Source of the DNA: Cyclina sinensis
Lineage: Eukaryota; Mollusca; Bivalvia; Venerida; Veneridae
Length of the DNA: 64,000 bases
Assembly: GCA_012932295.1 (NCBI GenBank)
Contig: JAAONU010000017.1
Location: forward strand, 3,224,001 to 3,288,000
Reading direction: 5' to 3'
Shown: positions 27,101-39,100 of the stretch, in pieces
Position numbering within the stretch: the stretch's first letter is position 1
Layout of the letters: every line of letters starts with the position of its first letter
The notes under the pieces: model-generated
Told to the model about the DNA's origin: nothing
The model's database searches: none
Seen by the model: only the letters and a program-made list of their open reading frames with translations
Program-made: the position numbers and the translations under genes

Positions 27101-30100
27101 GACCAGCTTTAATTGATACACTATACTGGCTCAATATAATTTTTGCTGTATTGTTTGGCCTGGAGATGTTATGCAAGTGGTTTGCCTTTGGGTTTAAAAA
27201 GTATTTTACAAGCTTCTGGTGCTTATTGGACTTCGTTATTGTTGTGGTAAGTGTTCATATAGTATGACATTTTGTGCCATCCACTAAACTTCCTATGATG
27301 GTCGGTTTATCTGATAAGGTTATAGAAAAAATTTAACTATAAAAATGATATTACAGTCATTTAATTGTTCAGCATGAAGAAACATTATATTTATAAAAAA
27401 ATCATTGGTGGTTCTGCTCCACACACATATAGAGTAGCAGAATAAATAACCATGGGTTCTTTAGTCAGTTTGTGATCAGTAATTTGAAATAGACCACTGA
27501 GTTTAAATAAGACAGTAGAGTTAAGATGGTTGATGAGTGACTGTGTTTTAAACTCCTTTCAGTCAGGCAGTGTGTTTGCAAAGTCACTTGTTGTTAATAC
27601 GACGAAAACAACTTTATATTTATAAGTATAAACTTACCAGATAGGGAAGCTGTTAACTTCACTCAGTGTCAGATCATACAATGAATATTTTTTTATATAT
27701 ACAAGTATTAGATTCAATTATGAAACTGTTTGTTCAGACAAAACATTTTTATAATTTTTTATATTGACTTGCCGTAGTATGCCCTATGCCATGAGATTTG
27801 TTTTTCTATTTCTTTCAAGATATCGGTAGCTAGCTTGGTTGCTGATGCTTATGGTGCTGGGAACTTCTCTGCTTTCCGGTCACTTAGAACCCTACGTGCA
27901 CTGAGACCTCTTAGAGCTATATCCAGATGGCAGGGAATGAGGGTATGTTGATCACGTAGAAATATCCCTTTTCTTAAATTGCTCAAAGCATTCACCTCCA
28001 TTGCACAAAAGGGCTGCAAAAGCTAAAAATAGAAAAAAGCAACATCTCTTCCTAAACTGCAAGGTCATTTTCCACCAAATTCCACAGAAATGTTCCTTAC
28101 ACAGCCCTCTGTTAAAATTACTCAATTGGTTCTGCCCCATTGCACAAAATGGTCAGTTAAAACTAACATCACATTCAGTTTTATGTATTAACTGAATTAT
28201 CAAACTGTTCATTGTAATAGTAAAATTTTCTTATAACATGTTGTGATAGGATGATATAGTATATTTTAACTTGTTAGTCTGTGCTTTTGTTAGACGAGGT
28301 CTTCATCTTCGTGTAAACCTAATTGGTATGATACAGTTATTTCAGAAGTATAAATAGAGAATAATAGGTTAGTGTCTTAATATGAGAAAGTTTATCTGGC
28401 AAGGCATAGGAATTTATTGGGTGAGTCTTCGGCTCCACAGCCGAGCCAGATAAACTTTCTCAGTTAAGACACTAACCTATTATTCTATTTATCCTGTCAC
28501 ATTTTTTCTTTAGATTTTTACTGACAGAAAATTAACAAAATGCAGGTGCATCATCGATAAAAGTTTTAATTAAAAGTAATCCGGCTGATCACATGATCAT
28601 GTAACTGTTTATCACGATCACATGATCATCTGCCGTAGATAAAATAAAATATACGGCACCTTGTCATTGGTCAAAAATTGTTACTAGTGACAGGATAAAT
28701 GAACATCTTTCTGTTGCTTAAGCTAGTGTTAAGATTTGGTGGCCGAAGGTTACATCTGAATGGTCAGTGTTTATGTTCATCTAGTTCTTTTAGTAGTTAT
28801 TCCTTGAGATCAGTACACAGTCCATTTCTGAATAAGTCTTGTATAATATAGACAAAGCATGTTTCTCACATTTTGTGTAGCCAGTCACATATTTTGTGTA
28901 GCCAGTCACATATTTTGTGTAGCCAGTCACATATTTTGTGTAGCCGGTCACATATTTTGCAGATTGTCGTGAATGCACTCATGATGGCAATCCCGAGTAT
29001 TGTGAATGTGCTAGTGGTATGTTTGGTATTCTGGCTCATATTTAGTATCATGGGAGTGCAGTTCTTTAAAGGCGAATTCTATTTCTGCGGGGAGTCAGCT
29101 GACGATATGGCAGATCCAGACATTATACCAGACAAAGCAGCCTGTCTTGCCAACAACATGACATGGCAAAATTACGACATCAATTTTGATAATATTTTAC
29201 AAGGTTTTCTCGCTTTGTTCCAGGTGGTAAGTTCATTATCTTATTGCAATGTCAAAACAGAAGCATAATATTTTAAATAGCATATCAAATAACATACCTG
29301 TGGTACAAGTAGCTGAAATCTGTCAGCAAACTGATTTCATCAGCTAGCAATAACTGTCGTTAGTTACAAATTAAGTTCAATTGCTTCTGTTTAATGTTTT
29401 ATTCTCAGTTTAGTAATGTGGCAAAAATCCAAACTAGATCAATATTGAATGTTGTTATTTACAATGTCATTCACATATTGTACTTTCCAAAGCAAATTTT
29501 GAAGGTTTGATAAAGAAGATAGTGTAACAAAGCTCAGACAGGGTAAGTATACAGTTTATATACATTTTGATTAAGTTATTTTTTTTTCCAGGCAACATTT
29601 GAAGGTTGGATGGAGGTCATGTCCCTGGCAGTTGACAGTGTTGGTGTAGACAAACAGCCAAAGTTTGAAAACTCCCTGTATATGTATCTGTTCTTTGTGG
29701 CATTTATTATATTTGGAGCCTTTTTCACTCTCAACCTCTTCATTGGTGTGATTATTGACAACTTTAACATGCTCAAGAAAAAGGTTTGACACTTTAATTT
29801 GAATATTTTTATCACTCATAAAGTTTAAAAAAACATCATTGTTCTTATTCACCAAACCCTACTTACTGATATATAAAGGCATTATGGCTTTTTCATCTGT
29901 GTTTTTAATTGACTTTTAATTGGTCCATTTATTGATATTTTATCACAAAAGCCTTGAACCTTTTTTCTGTGTTTAAGCTGTCATCATTTTAATGTTTACA
30001 GAACTTTATTTCATTTTCAGTATGATGGCAGTTACTTAGATATGTTCCTTACATCTGGACAGCGTCAGTATTACAACACAATCAAGAAACTTGGAAATAA

Positions 30101-33100
30101 GAAGCCACAAAAAACTATAAAAAGACCTAAGGTAGGTCAGACAAATTTACTGAAATACATGTGTATGTTATTAAAAAAGTACTTTTATTCATATTGTGTA
30201 TATGTTTCAGTTTTGTCGTGGAATGTATCTCATAGTTAAATGTAGACCTGGTCAGATTTTTCCATTATAGACATGATATTATACACAGCAATTGTCAGTC
30301 ACAGAAATGCCTCTCAGTTACATGATATTATACACAGCAAGTGTCACTCACAGAAATGCCCCTCAGTTACATGATATTATACACAGCAATTGTCAGTCAC
30401 AGAAATGCCTCTCAGTTACATGATATTATACACAGCAAGTGTCAGTCACAGAAATGTCCCACAGTTACATGATATTATACACAGCAAATGTCAGTCACAG
30501 AAATGGCCCTCAGATACATGATATTATACACAGCAAGTGTCAGACACAGAATTGCCTCCCAGATACATATTATACACAGCAAGTGTCAGTCACAGGAATG
30601 CCCCTCAGTTACATGATATTATACACAGCAAGTGTAAGTCACAGAAATGCCCCTCAGTTACATGATATTATACACAGCAAGTGTCAGGCACAGAAATGCC
30701 CCTCAGATACATATTATACACAGCAATTGTCAGTCACAGAAATGCCCCTTAGTTACATGATATTATACACAGCAAATGTTAGTCACAGAACTGCCCCTCA
30801 GTTACATGATATTATACATAGCAAGTGTCACTCACAGAAATGCCCCTCAGTTACATATTATACACAACAAGTGTCACTCACAGAAATGCCCCTCTTTAAT
30901 TCTACTTAAAGAACATTGTGTTTGCATGAAACCAGATTCAGTTTTAAGCTGAACACTTACAGATTTTTTATAAAAATATATGTGAATTATGACATGTAAT
31001 CAATGTATTAAAAGATAACTGTTGAATGCTGTTGTGATAGGTTTAAGTGATCAAAATTTACATTATAAATTTATGTTAATGATGAATTAGAAAAGAAATT
31101 ATGAATGTACTCTACAAAAAAACTGGTTTAAGCCAGTATTTTAGCCTTATAGCCCAGCTTGTTAAAACAAAAAACTATCAGGTTGTTTTTGTTTGTATTA
31201 TTTAAATATTTTGATTACTTATCTAAAAATTGAAAATATTATCTTCCTGCAAAACTTAAATCGGGAAATATTACCTTCTTTTTTCGAAAAAGAAATGTTT
31301 TACATAGTAAATGAAGAACTGAAAATTATCCATTCCTCTGTAAATGGCTTGCTATTCATCTTTGAGTGTATCTTAATCAATTTATATTACATAGTTAACG
31401 GTATTCCATTCCTGTTTAGAAAATGATGTTAGCCCTAAGCTAGTAGCTCTTATATCAGTGTTTGATCTTATTGTATATCTCTTCCATGCACAGAATTGTA
31501 TTAAATGGATGGTGAGTCGAAAACTTAGCACCCTGTATTAGAAATAAAACTTACTCCTCCTGAAAAAATAAAGTAGAATATATCAGACTTTTTAGTACTT
31601 CATTTGAATGTAAATTTATATGCAAATGTGTGTCTTTTTTGTTGTTGTAAATCTAAGAATTTACAGGCATTGCAAAGCAGAGTTTAAGCATCAGGTTACC
31701 ACTGCAGTACTTCATTTTTCCCTAGATTTGAAAATATAATATTTAGTTTTGTTTAAAGCTCATCGTATTGATAAAAGACTTTTCAGTGTACATGGTTTAA
31801 CAAATATGACTTCATAGGCCACTTCATACAAGTTTTCATCTTTATATAAAATTGGCTATTGATAAACTTAATGAATTATATATTTGATTGGACACCCTTT
31901 TCTTTTTCTTATTTATTTTTATATCTTTTTTCATTTATTTCCTTTTTAATTTTTTTTTTACTATCAAAGATATTTTTTCCCATCCCTGTGATATATTATA
32001 ATAACTTCTTTGTATAGCACTTTTACATAGAGTCATGTCTTTGTATACCAGATCTAGCTCTTTTGAAAGGTGTAATTTTATTCAAGTTTTTCTCTCATGT
32101 GTTGCATTGTAGGCATTAATTAACTAAAAGGTGATATTTAGAATGTTTTCTGAAAATTTCCTCATTTCAGAACAAGGTTCAAGGAATCTTCTATGACATA
32201 TCCAACAGCAGTAAATTTGAGTTATGCATTGTCGTGTTCATATTCCTGAACATGATCCAGATGGCAGTAGATCATTACAACCAAACTCAGATGGTTACCG
32301 ATGTCCTTGCCATGCTCAACATTCTCTTTGTTGTCATCTTTACCCTTGAAGCCATTGTGAAAATCATTGGTCTTCGTTGGCACTACTTCACGATGCCATG
32401 GAACGTGTTTGACTTCATTGTTGTTGTTCTGTCGTTACTTGGTAAGTCTTGTTTAAGAATTGTGATTATGAGATACAATTTTGACGTTATATCATGAATT
32501 TGCACTGTTGATGTTTGCATGTTACGGATACTTCGGACTTGCTATAGAGTTCAGTTGAGCAGTTTAAGTTGTTAGAATCATGGTGATTTTAAATCAGAGA
32601 AAATACAGCATATGAACAAGTTACGAATTGTTGAGAATAAGTTGGAACTTTCAACAGTACAATTTCATGCTATACATCAATGTTTCTTTCTTAAATACTA
32701 ACCAGAATTACTGCATGACTGCATTTCTATGGTGTACTGTGATGTCATATATATACACTATTGAATAAAACTAATCGAGTAGATATTTGAAACTAAAAAT
32801 AGTTCATGACCTAATAGTTTTCTCTCTGTTATAATAATACATCGTTCTTTTTAAGATTCAGTCGCAAGTATTTATTATTTGACTGAACTGTACACCATCT
32901 AGGTGAAGGGTTGAATATGATGTCTTTCTTGCAATGCAGCATGTAAAAATATAATAAAGATGCATAAAGGAATGTTAATCAAATAAGTAGTAAAGAGCTC
33001 ATTTGGGTTGCACAAAAATTGTGTTCCGTTCATTTAATTGTTATCTTGCATGAATTTAGAATAGAAACAAACTTTCAATGAACCATTATTCTGCATGCAT

Positions 33101-36100
33101 GTTAGATTATGAAATGAATGTATGCATTTTTTAAGCGAAATTATTAATAAAATCCCTTCTGTTCAGATGTTATTTTCAAAGAAGTTCAAGGAGGTAAATT
33201 ACGAGTGACCTGGCCTTTTAGAGGTCCTAAGCGTGACACGTAGCCTGAAATCAGCTCAGAGCTCTAGATACTTGTCTCTCTGTCCGCTAGCTTTAGATTC
33301 TTTTCGTTTTATACTCGTGTTTAAATGTGAAATGTGTGTGTGAATCACTGATATTGAAAAGGGGAATAATGACTTTGAGGAGTGCTACTTTCAAGGGCTT
33401 GAGTTTGTTCTGATTTGTGTCCTGTGGCATCTGTTCTTTCATATATATTATAATAATAACTTTGATGTTGCAGTACAGAAACATATATTTGTCTCATTCA
33501 AATTCATCATCATCAGTGCATCTATAAAAGTCAAGATGAAATGCATGCTGGGATATACTAATGCAATGAGAAATGACACCATAGACCCTCCAATGTTATC
33601 TTTACAACTAAGCAACTACAGAGAAATTATTTCATTTTCTTGATTGGCAGTAACGGTTTCATTATTGCTTCTTTATCTTAAGAGATTGAAAGGTAAGCAG
33701 AAAAAGAGAAAAGAAAAAAAAAAATGTGGACAGATACTTTAAATGACTATCATCAGGTTTTGTGAAATATAGGTTCATTTTCTTGTGTAACCAGCCATTT
33801 GTCTAAAAGTTGTATTACAAAACCTTTCTTTGATAAGTTTCTAATGGATTTTGTTAGCAAATTCTCGAATGCTGAATGAAAACTCCTCTTGTGTTATGTT
33901 TTCTGTTTTATCATTTAGCCTGCTTGATCAAAATAATGCCACCACTTATCATCTTTAAAGGAAAACAAGTCATGAAAAATCACCCATCTTTATTCTAGAT
34001 TGCTTGTTCAGGTGTTTTGTATCACCTGAGACAGAACACTTGTACAAATATTTTATTAATAAAACAGCCAATATTTGATGTTCCTCCTACATTTCATGCA
34101 GACGTTGCGATTTTGGTTGCCTCGATACAAAACGGTATGGAGTAATGTTGAACAACTATTGTCACATTGAGTCTTAGGTTTCCTTATAGGCTTGCTGTGC
34201 ACTCTCCTTTACATTCAGTTCCAATTAGACTTTCAACATTAAATCACTAGCTTTCGCTAATTGCCTTCTACGAAAAAAAGAAATAGCATACAATTAACCC
34301 TTAAATGAATTGAGAATAACAAGATTATATATCTGATGCTCTTAAAGTTTAAACACTGAATACTATATTTGATTGTTACGGTATTGAGTTTGCTTGTTAC
34401 ATGTTTGTTAATGTTTCGATAGACTATTTTATTATGGTAGTTTGATACTGCATGCGCTTCAAGTTATAGGCAGTTGTATATGACAAGTGTGCGAAAAATT
34501 CAAACATTCAAGCTGTCCGAGGATTTTGGATTTGCAAGAGGCGATTGGCTGGAATGTATTATACAGCTGCCTTTGTTAAACAGTTTCATGTTCCGAAACT
34601 AGCATTTCCACCAAAATGGAGTTTGTATGGACCTTATGGAATATGTATGGAACATACAATTTCTATGTCACAATGTGAAAATGTTGTTGACATTGTGTTC
34701 AAATCCAGTCCCGTCAGTCTCCCTAGACCCACCGTTGTCAATATGATTTCCATACGTATTCCATAAAAGTTCGGGATACCGTGAGTTTTCCTACGTATTC
34801 CATATTATTTCCATAAGGATTCCATGGGATGCATGTCAAATCCCACATGGAAAGGCAAATCCTTAAGGAAACCGCATTGAAATTCCATAAGGATTAAGTT
34901 TATTTCCATGTGGCTGTTTCTAGTTGGTAAGTTCTTTAGTTTTCAGTTCTTTGTTTGCCTTAAATTAACAAATTAAAAATTAAGCCTGTTTTGTACTTTT
35001 GCAAAGTTATTTAGCATATATTTGCATGTTGCCGGGTGATTATGGTTTTTGCATATTGCTTGTTGTCTCTACACTGTGAAAACCTAAAATACTTACAGGA
35101 TACTGTTCTAGGTACTTATTATCATCTGTGCTGTTTATCATTTAAAATACTGTGACAATTAAAATAACAAAATTCAATTAAATTCTATCACTCAAATTTT
35201 GTGTAGATTTTCTATGGACTGATAAGTACTGGTATTATCCAGGAAAGATTCCGAGGTAAAGTGTCTGCCTGCATAATGTAGATGTAATATTATTATTGAA
35301 CAGACAGCTGTCAACTCAACAAGCTAATATATTATAATTTAAGTCAAATCTGATTTTTTTTTTCTTTTATCATTTTCAGGAGTGATTCTTAGTGACATTA
35401 TGCCAGGCGTCATCGTAAGTCCGACACTTCTACGTGTTGTTAGAGTATTCAGAATCGGGCGTGTTTTACGTCTTATAAAGTCTGCAAAGGGAATCAGGAA
35501 ACTGCTCTTTGCACTTATTATTTCACTACCAGCTCTGCTAAACATTGGAATGCTTTTATTCCTGATCATGTATATCTACGCCATCATCTTTATGTCCACT
35601 TTCCAGAATGTGAGAATAAATGGAGTCTTGGATGAGGATGTGGTTAATTTTAGGACTTTTCTTAACAGTTTTCTTCTCCTGTTCCGCTTATCAACGGCAG
35701 CGGGCTGGAATGACGTACTACTTACAATTATGATCCAGCCGCCCAATTGTAATGAAACTCATTATACCCGTTTGGACGGTGTTGCTATTGCACAGTCACC
35801 TGGTGATTGTGGAATTCCTTGGATGGCTATAATTGGGCTAACCAGTTACATTCTTATTATATTTCTTGTTGTTATTAACATGTTTATAGCTGTCATTCTT
35901 GAAAACTTTAATCAAGCTCATGAACAGGAGGAGGCTGGTATAACAGAAGATGACTTTGACATGTTTTATTTGGTGTGGGAAAGATATGACCCGTTAGCAA
36001 CACAGTTTATAAGGTATGATCAGTTATCGCACTTTGTTGCAGACTTGGATGCCCCACTTAGTATACCTAAGCCAAATGAAATTGCTCTTGTTTCCTTTGA

Positions 36101-39100
36101 CCTTCCCATTGCTGAAGGTGACAAGCTACATTGCTTAGATGTGCTAATGGGTCTTGTGAGATATATACTAGGTAATGTAGAGGAGACACCAGAATTTAAA
36201 CAGCTACATGAACAGATGGAAAGGAGGTTTCAGGTGGCTTTCCCAACTCGTGTTAAAACAGTTCTTAAGACCACAACAATGATGCGTAAAAAGGAGGATG
36301 TTGCAGCCAAAACTTTACAAAGGGCTTGGAGAAGTTGGAAAGCTCAGAAGCAAATGAAAAGCATTGCAGCAATGGCAATGCAGCAGCAGAGCCAAGTGAG
36401 ATCTGCTCAATCTTTAGAGGCTCATTCAAAATCGAGCTCATTTCGTAGCCTCGGGATGAGACTTACAACAGCTTTAAATACATTCTTTGGATCTTCACGT
36501 TCTGGTAGTCGTTTAGGCAGTGAACTTGAAATCGACTCTCCCAGAGGTGCAATGGAACTGCCTCAGGTTTCAACAGGCTCTTCCAGTCCAGGAAGGAAAC
36601 GAAATGTGAATTTATGATAGGGGCCTTATCTATTGAAGATAAATCTAAAGTCTCTATGCTGACTATGTAAATGAAAATATTGTGTATTTTTTATGTATGG
36701 ATAACAGAATCTTGCAGTTTTAATCAATGTTATTTGCTGCATTGATATATTGCTATCATTTTGTTTGAAATACAAGTGTTCTTGATTGACAGTTAATTCT
36801 GTATATGTAATACCTAATGAACTCCTTGTTGAGCCCGTTAAGACAAAGGAAATATGAATAACTACATTTTTCTCCCTCATGTTACTTCTTTCAAGTAAGC
36901 TGGACCTAAGGTAACTATTCTGATTCACTTCAGAGGGCATCATTAATTCAAATCTTACAAATTAGGAACTGTGTCAGTATCTATATATTGAATCATCGTA
37001 CATGTTTTGTAAGTGACCGTTTGCTCTATGGAGTACAGTTTTCTTGCCTCATAATTTTAGTTTGAAGTTTTCATAATATTTTTTTATATTGCCAAAAAAA
37101 AAACAAAATACACATTCAAGCGATTTATGAGACCAGATGTTAACAACAACTTGTTATCGTTAAATTTTGATGGTATGCTCTTGCTTTCTAGAACAAGCGT
37201 CAAGATTAACTATTTGTTGATGATGTTGTTGTTACTATATTCTTAAATGTATGATAGTTTTAGATTTATTGTTCATGTCAAAAGCAACCCTTGCCAAATA
37301 GTATTTTTCATCTGTGATAATTTATGATGACTGATATATTTTGCATTATGATGTCTAAGTTTGTACATAGTTTATCCACATTATAAAATATTGTCCAGAT
37401 ATGATATATAATACATTAACTTATCACTGAAAGCATTGTAGTATAAACACTTATCCTAGAAACTTTTACCAGATGATGCATGTCCATTTAATTATTTTCT
37501 CGTTGTTCTTTCATAACTCATGCTTGATAATTCATTGTAGCATATGAATTGGTTTTTTAGTATGAAAATATTTCCCTTATTTATCCAATTTAAAATAACT
37601 AGCTTATTGAAGTTATTCTTCTATATTTAGGCTTCTCCATTCTTTTTACTGTTATCAGTTGTTATTTCTTAAGGTTCAAAGTATTATGATATGGTTAACA
37701 TCTTCAAAACTGTTCAGGGGCAGATAACCTTGTGAGGAGTTTCCAGTTAATGGTTCGATCATGGAGATTACATTATTTCTTTATAAATGACCTCGTTTTT
37801 ATTCTAAAACTATTCTCTGTTGGTATCCTGAACACAGTTTTAACATTGTTATGTATGTGTCTTTCAGAAGCAACTTTTTTTTTTAAATGCATTCCTATTT
37901 CTTCCGTACATAACACGATTTTGAAGTCATTTTGTATTATATAATTCATAACAGGAAAAGAAAAAGTTCTTGTTGCAAATAGTTTTATTTTTCTTTCAAA
38001 ATTACGCCTGTATGTGCATTTATCTCAAAATTTTAGGAGTCTTCATTCTAGAAGTTGAAACCTGGCGGATTTAATTCTCCTATGTCATGAATATAAAACA
38101 GTCTGTTTTAATGTTCTTTTTAAAACTTGATTTAAAGAATGGCTTCCATGTTAGTCCTCATATTACCAATGATCTCATCTAAGTATCAAACATCGATAAA
38201 TTATACAAACACACTTGTCATTTTCATGATTTAAAAAAATGATGTGTTTAAGAAATAAACCGGGTTTGGTTTATTTTTTATTTAAGTGTTTTTACATTGA
38301 CTTCCTTTTGAGTGTTAGTACTTATTTCAAATAAATGTCCCTCTTATATAGAATAGAATCAAAAGATAAATAGTTGTGTATATAGTTTTTCTTCAAAGAA
38401 TCAAAGCACGGTTGAATTTGTAAAGTTCTCAATAAATTCAGCTTCCCCCATTTCATTAAAAGATTAGTTGAACTAATGTAAGCTTAGTTTGTTTAAGGCA
38501 TGAATGGAATCAAAATTTAGTCTTTCTTTTATTGAATCAAAATTTTGCAGGCAGCAAATACGAGTTAGGCATTGTTACTGAATAAGCTCGGTGTATATTT
38601 AGTAGAAAAAAAGAATTGAAGATCATGCGAAAGTCAAAATACTGTCTGTTGCTTAAAAAAATATAAACTGATAAACACAGATATTATGTCTAAGCTTGCA
38701 AGTTACTGTCAAGTCTTAAAGGCAGTTCTAATAATTAAAAAAATATCAAAATCTTTAAATGAGTCATGTTATATATCAGTTTGCAACATAATTAATTTCT
38801 AGTCACAATGAGTTGAAGAAATGTCAAAATAAGTACAGTATTTTTTTTAAATTTCATGGCAGATTAATTCAGCTTACATGAGTCGTTTGTTAACTCTATT
38901 TATTGTCATTGTGTTTTTCATTCAAGTAACTAACTCCATTGACTTAATTTATTTAAGATAAAAATTGTGTTTTTGAGCAAGATTATTGTGTAGCTATAGA
39001 AGCAAAGCATTATTAAAAGACAAAAATTAGCATCTACCTAAATAATTCCTGCCTCAAAACTATTCAAAGCTACGTCTTTAAGTAAAAGTATTCAAACATA

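Larger units (their letters stand above)
27943..28962 (+). other. Intron with foldback element and a minisatellite at its 3' end
   Basis: This intron of about 1 kb holds an inverted-repeat element (28352-28701). It also holds a 21-bp tandem array that runs directly into the splice acceptor (28865-28962). No other exon is seen. Confidence 0.7.
30132..32170 (+). other. Intron with 49-bp minisatellite and a possible microexon
   Basis: This 2 kb intron separates the inactivation linker from domain IV S1. It holds the tandem array at 30264-30893 and the candidate microexon at 31494-31511. The rest is AT-rich. Confidence 0.65.

Noticed and set aside
29601..29603. Glu at the domain III filter as a sequencing error
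   Set aside because: Changing GAA to AAA or AAG is possible in principle, but DEEA is the known NaV2 signature and the rest of the protein is intact, so the biological reading is simpler.
30439..30909. 156-residue open frame in the III-IV linker intron
   Set aside because: It is a read-through of the 49-bp tandem repeat. The flanking channel exons join perfectly without it.
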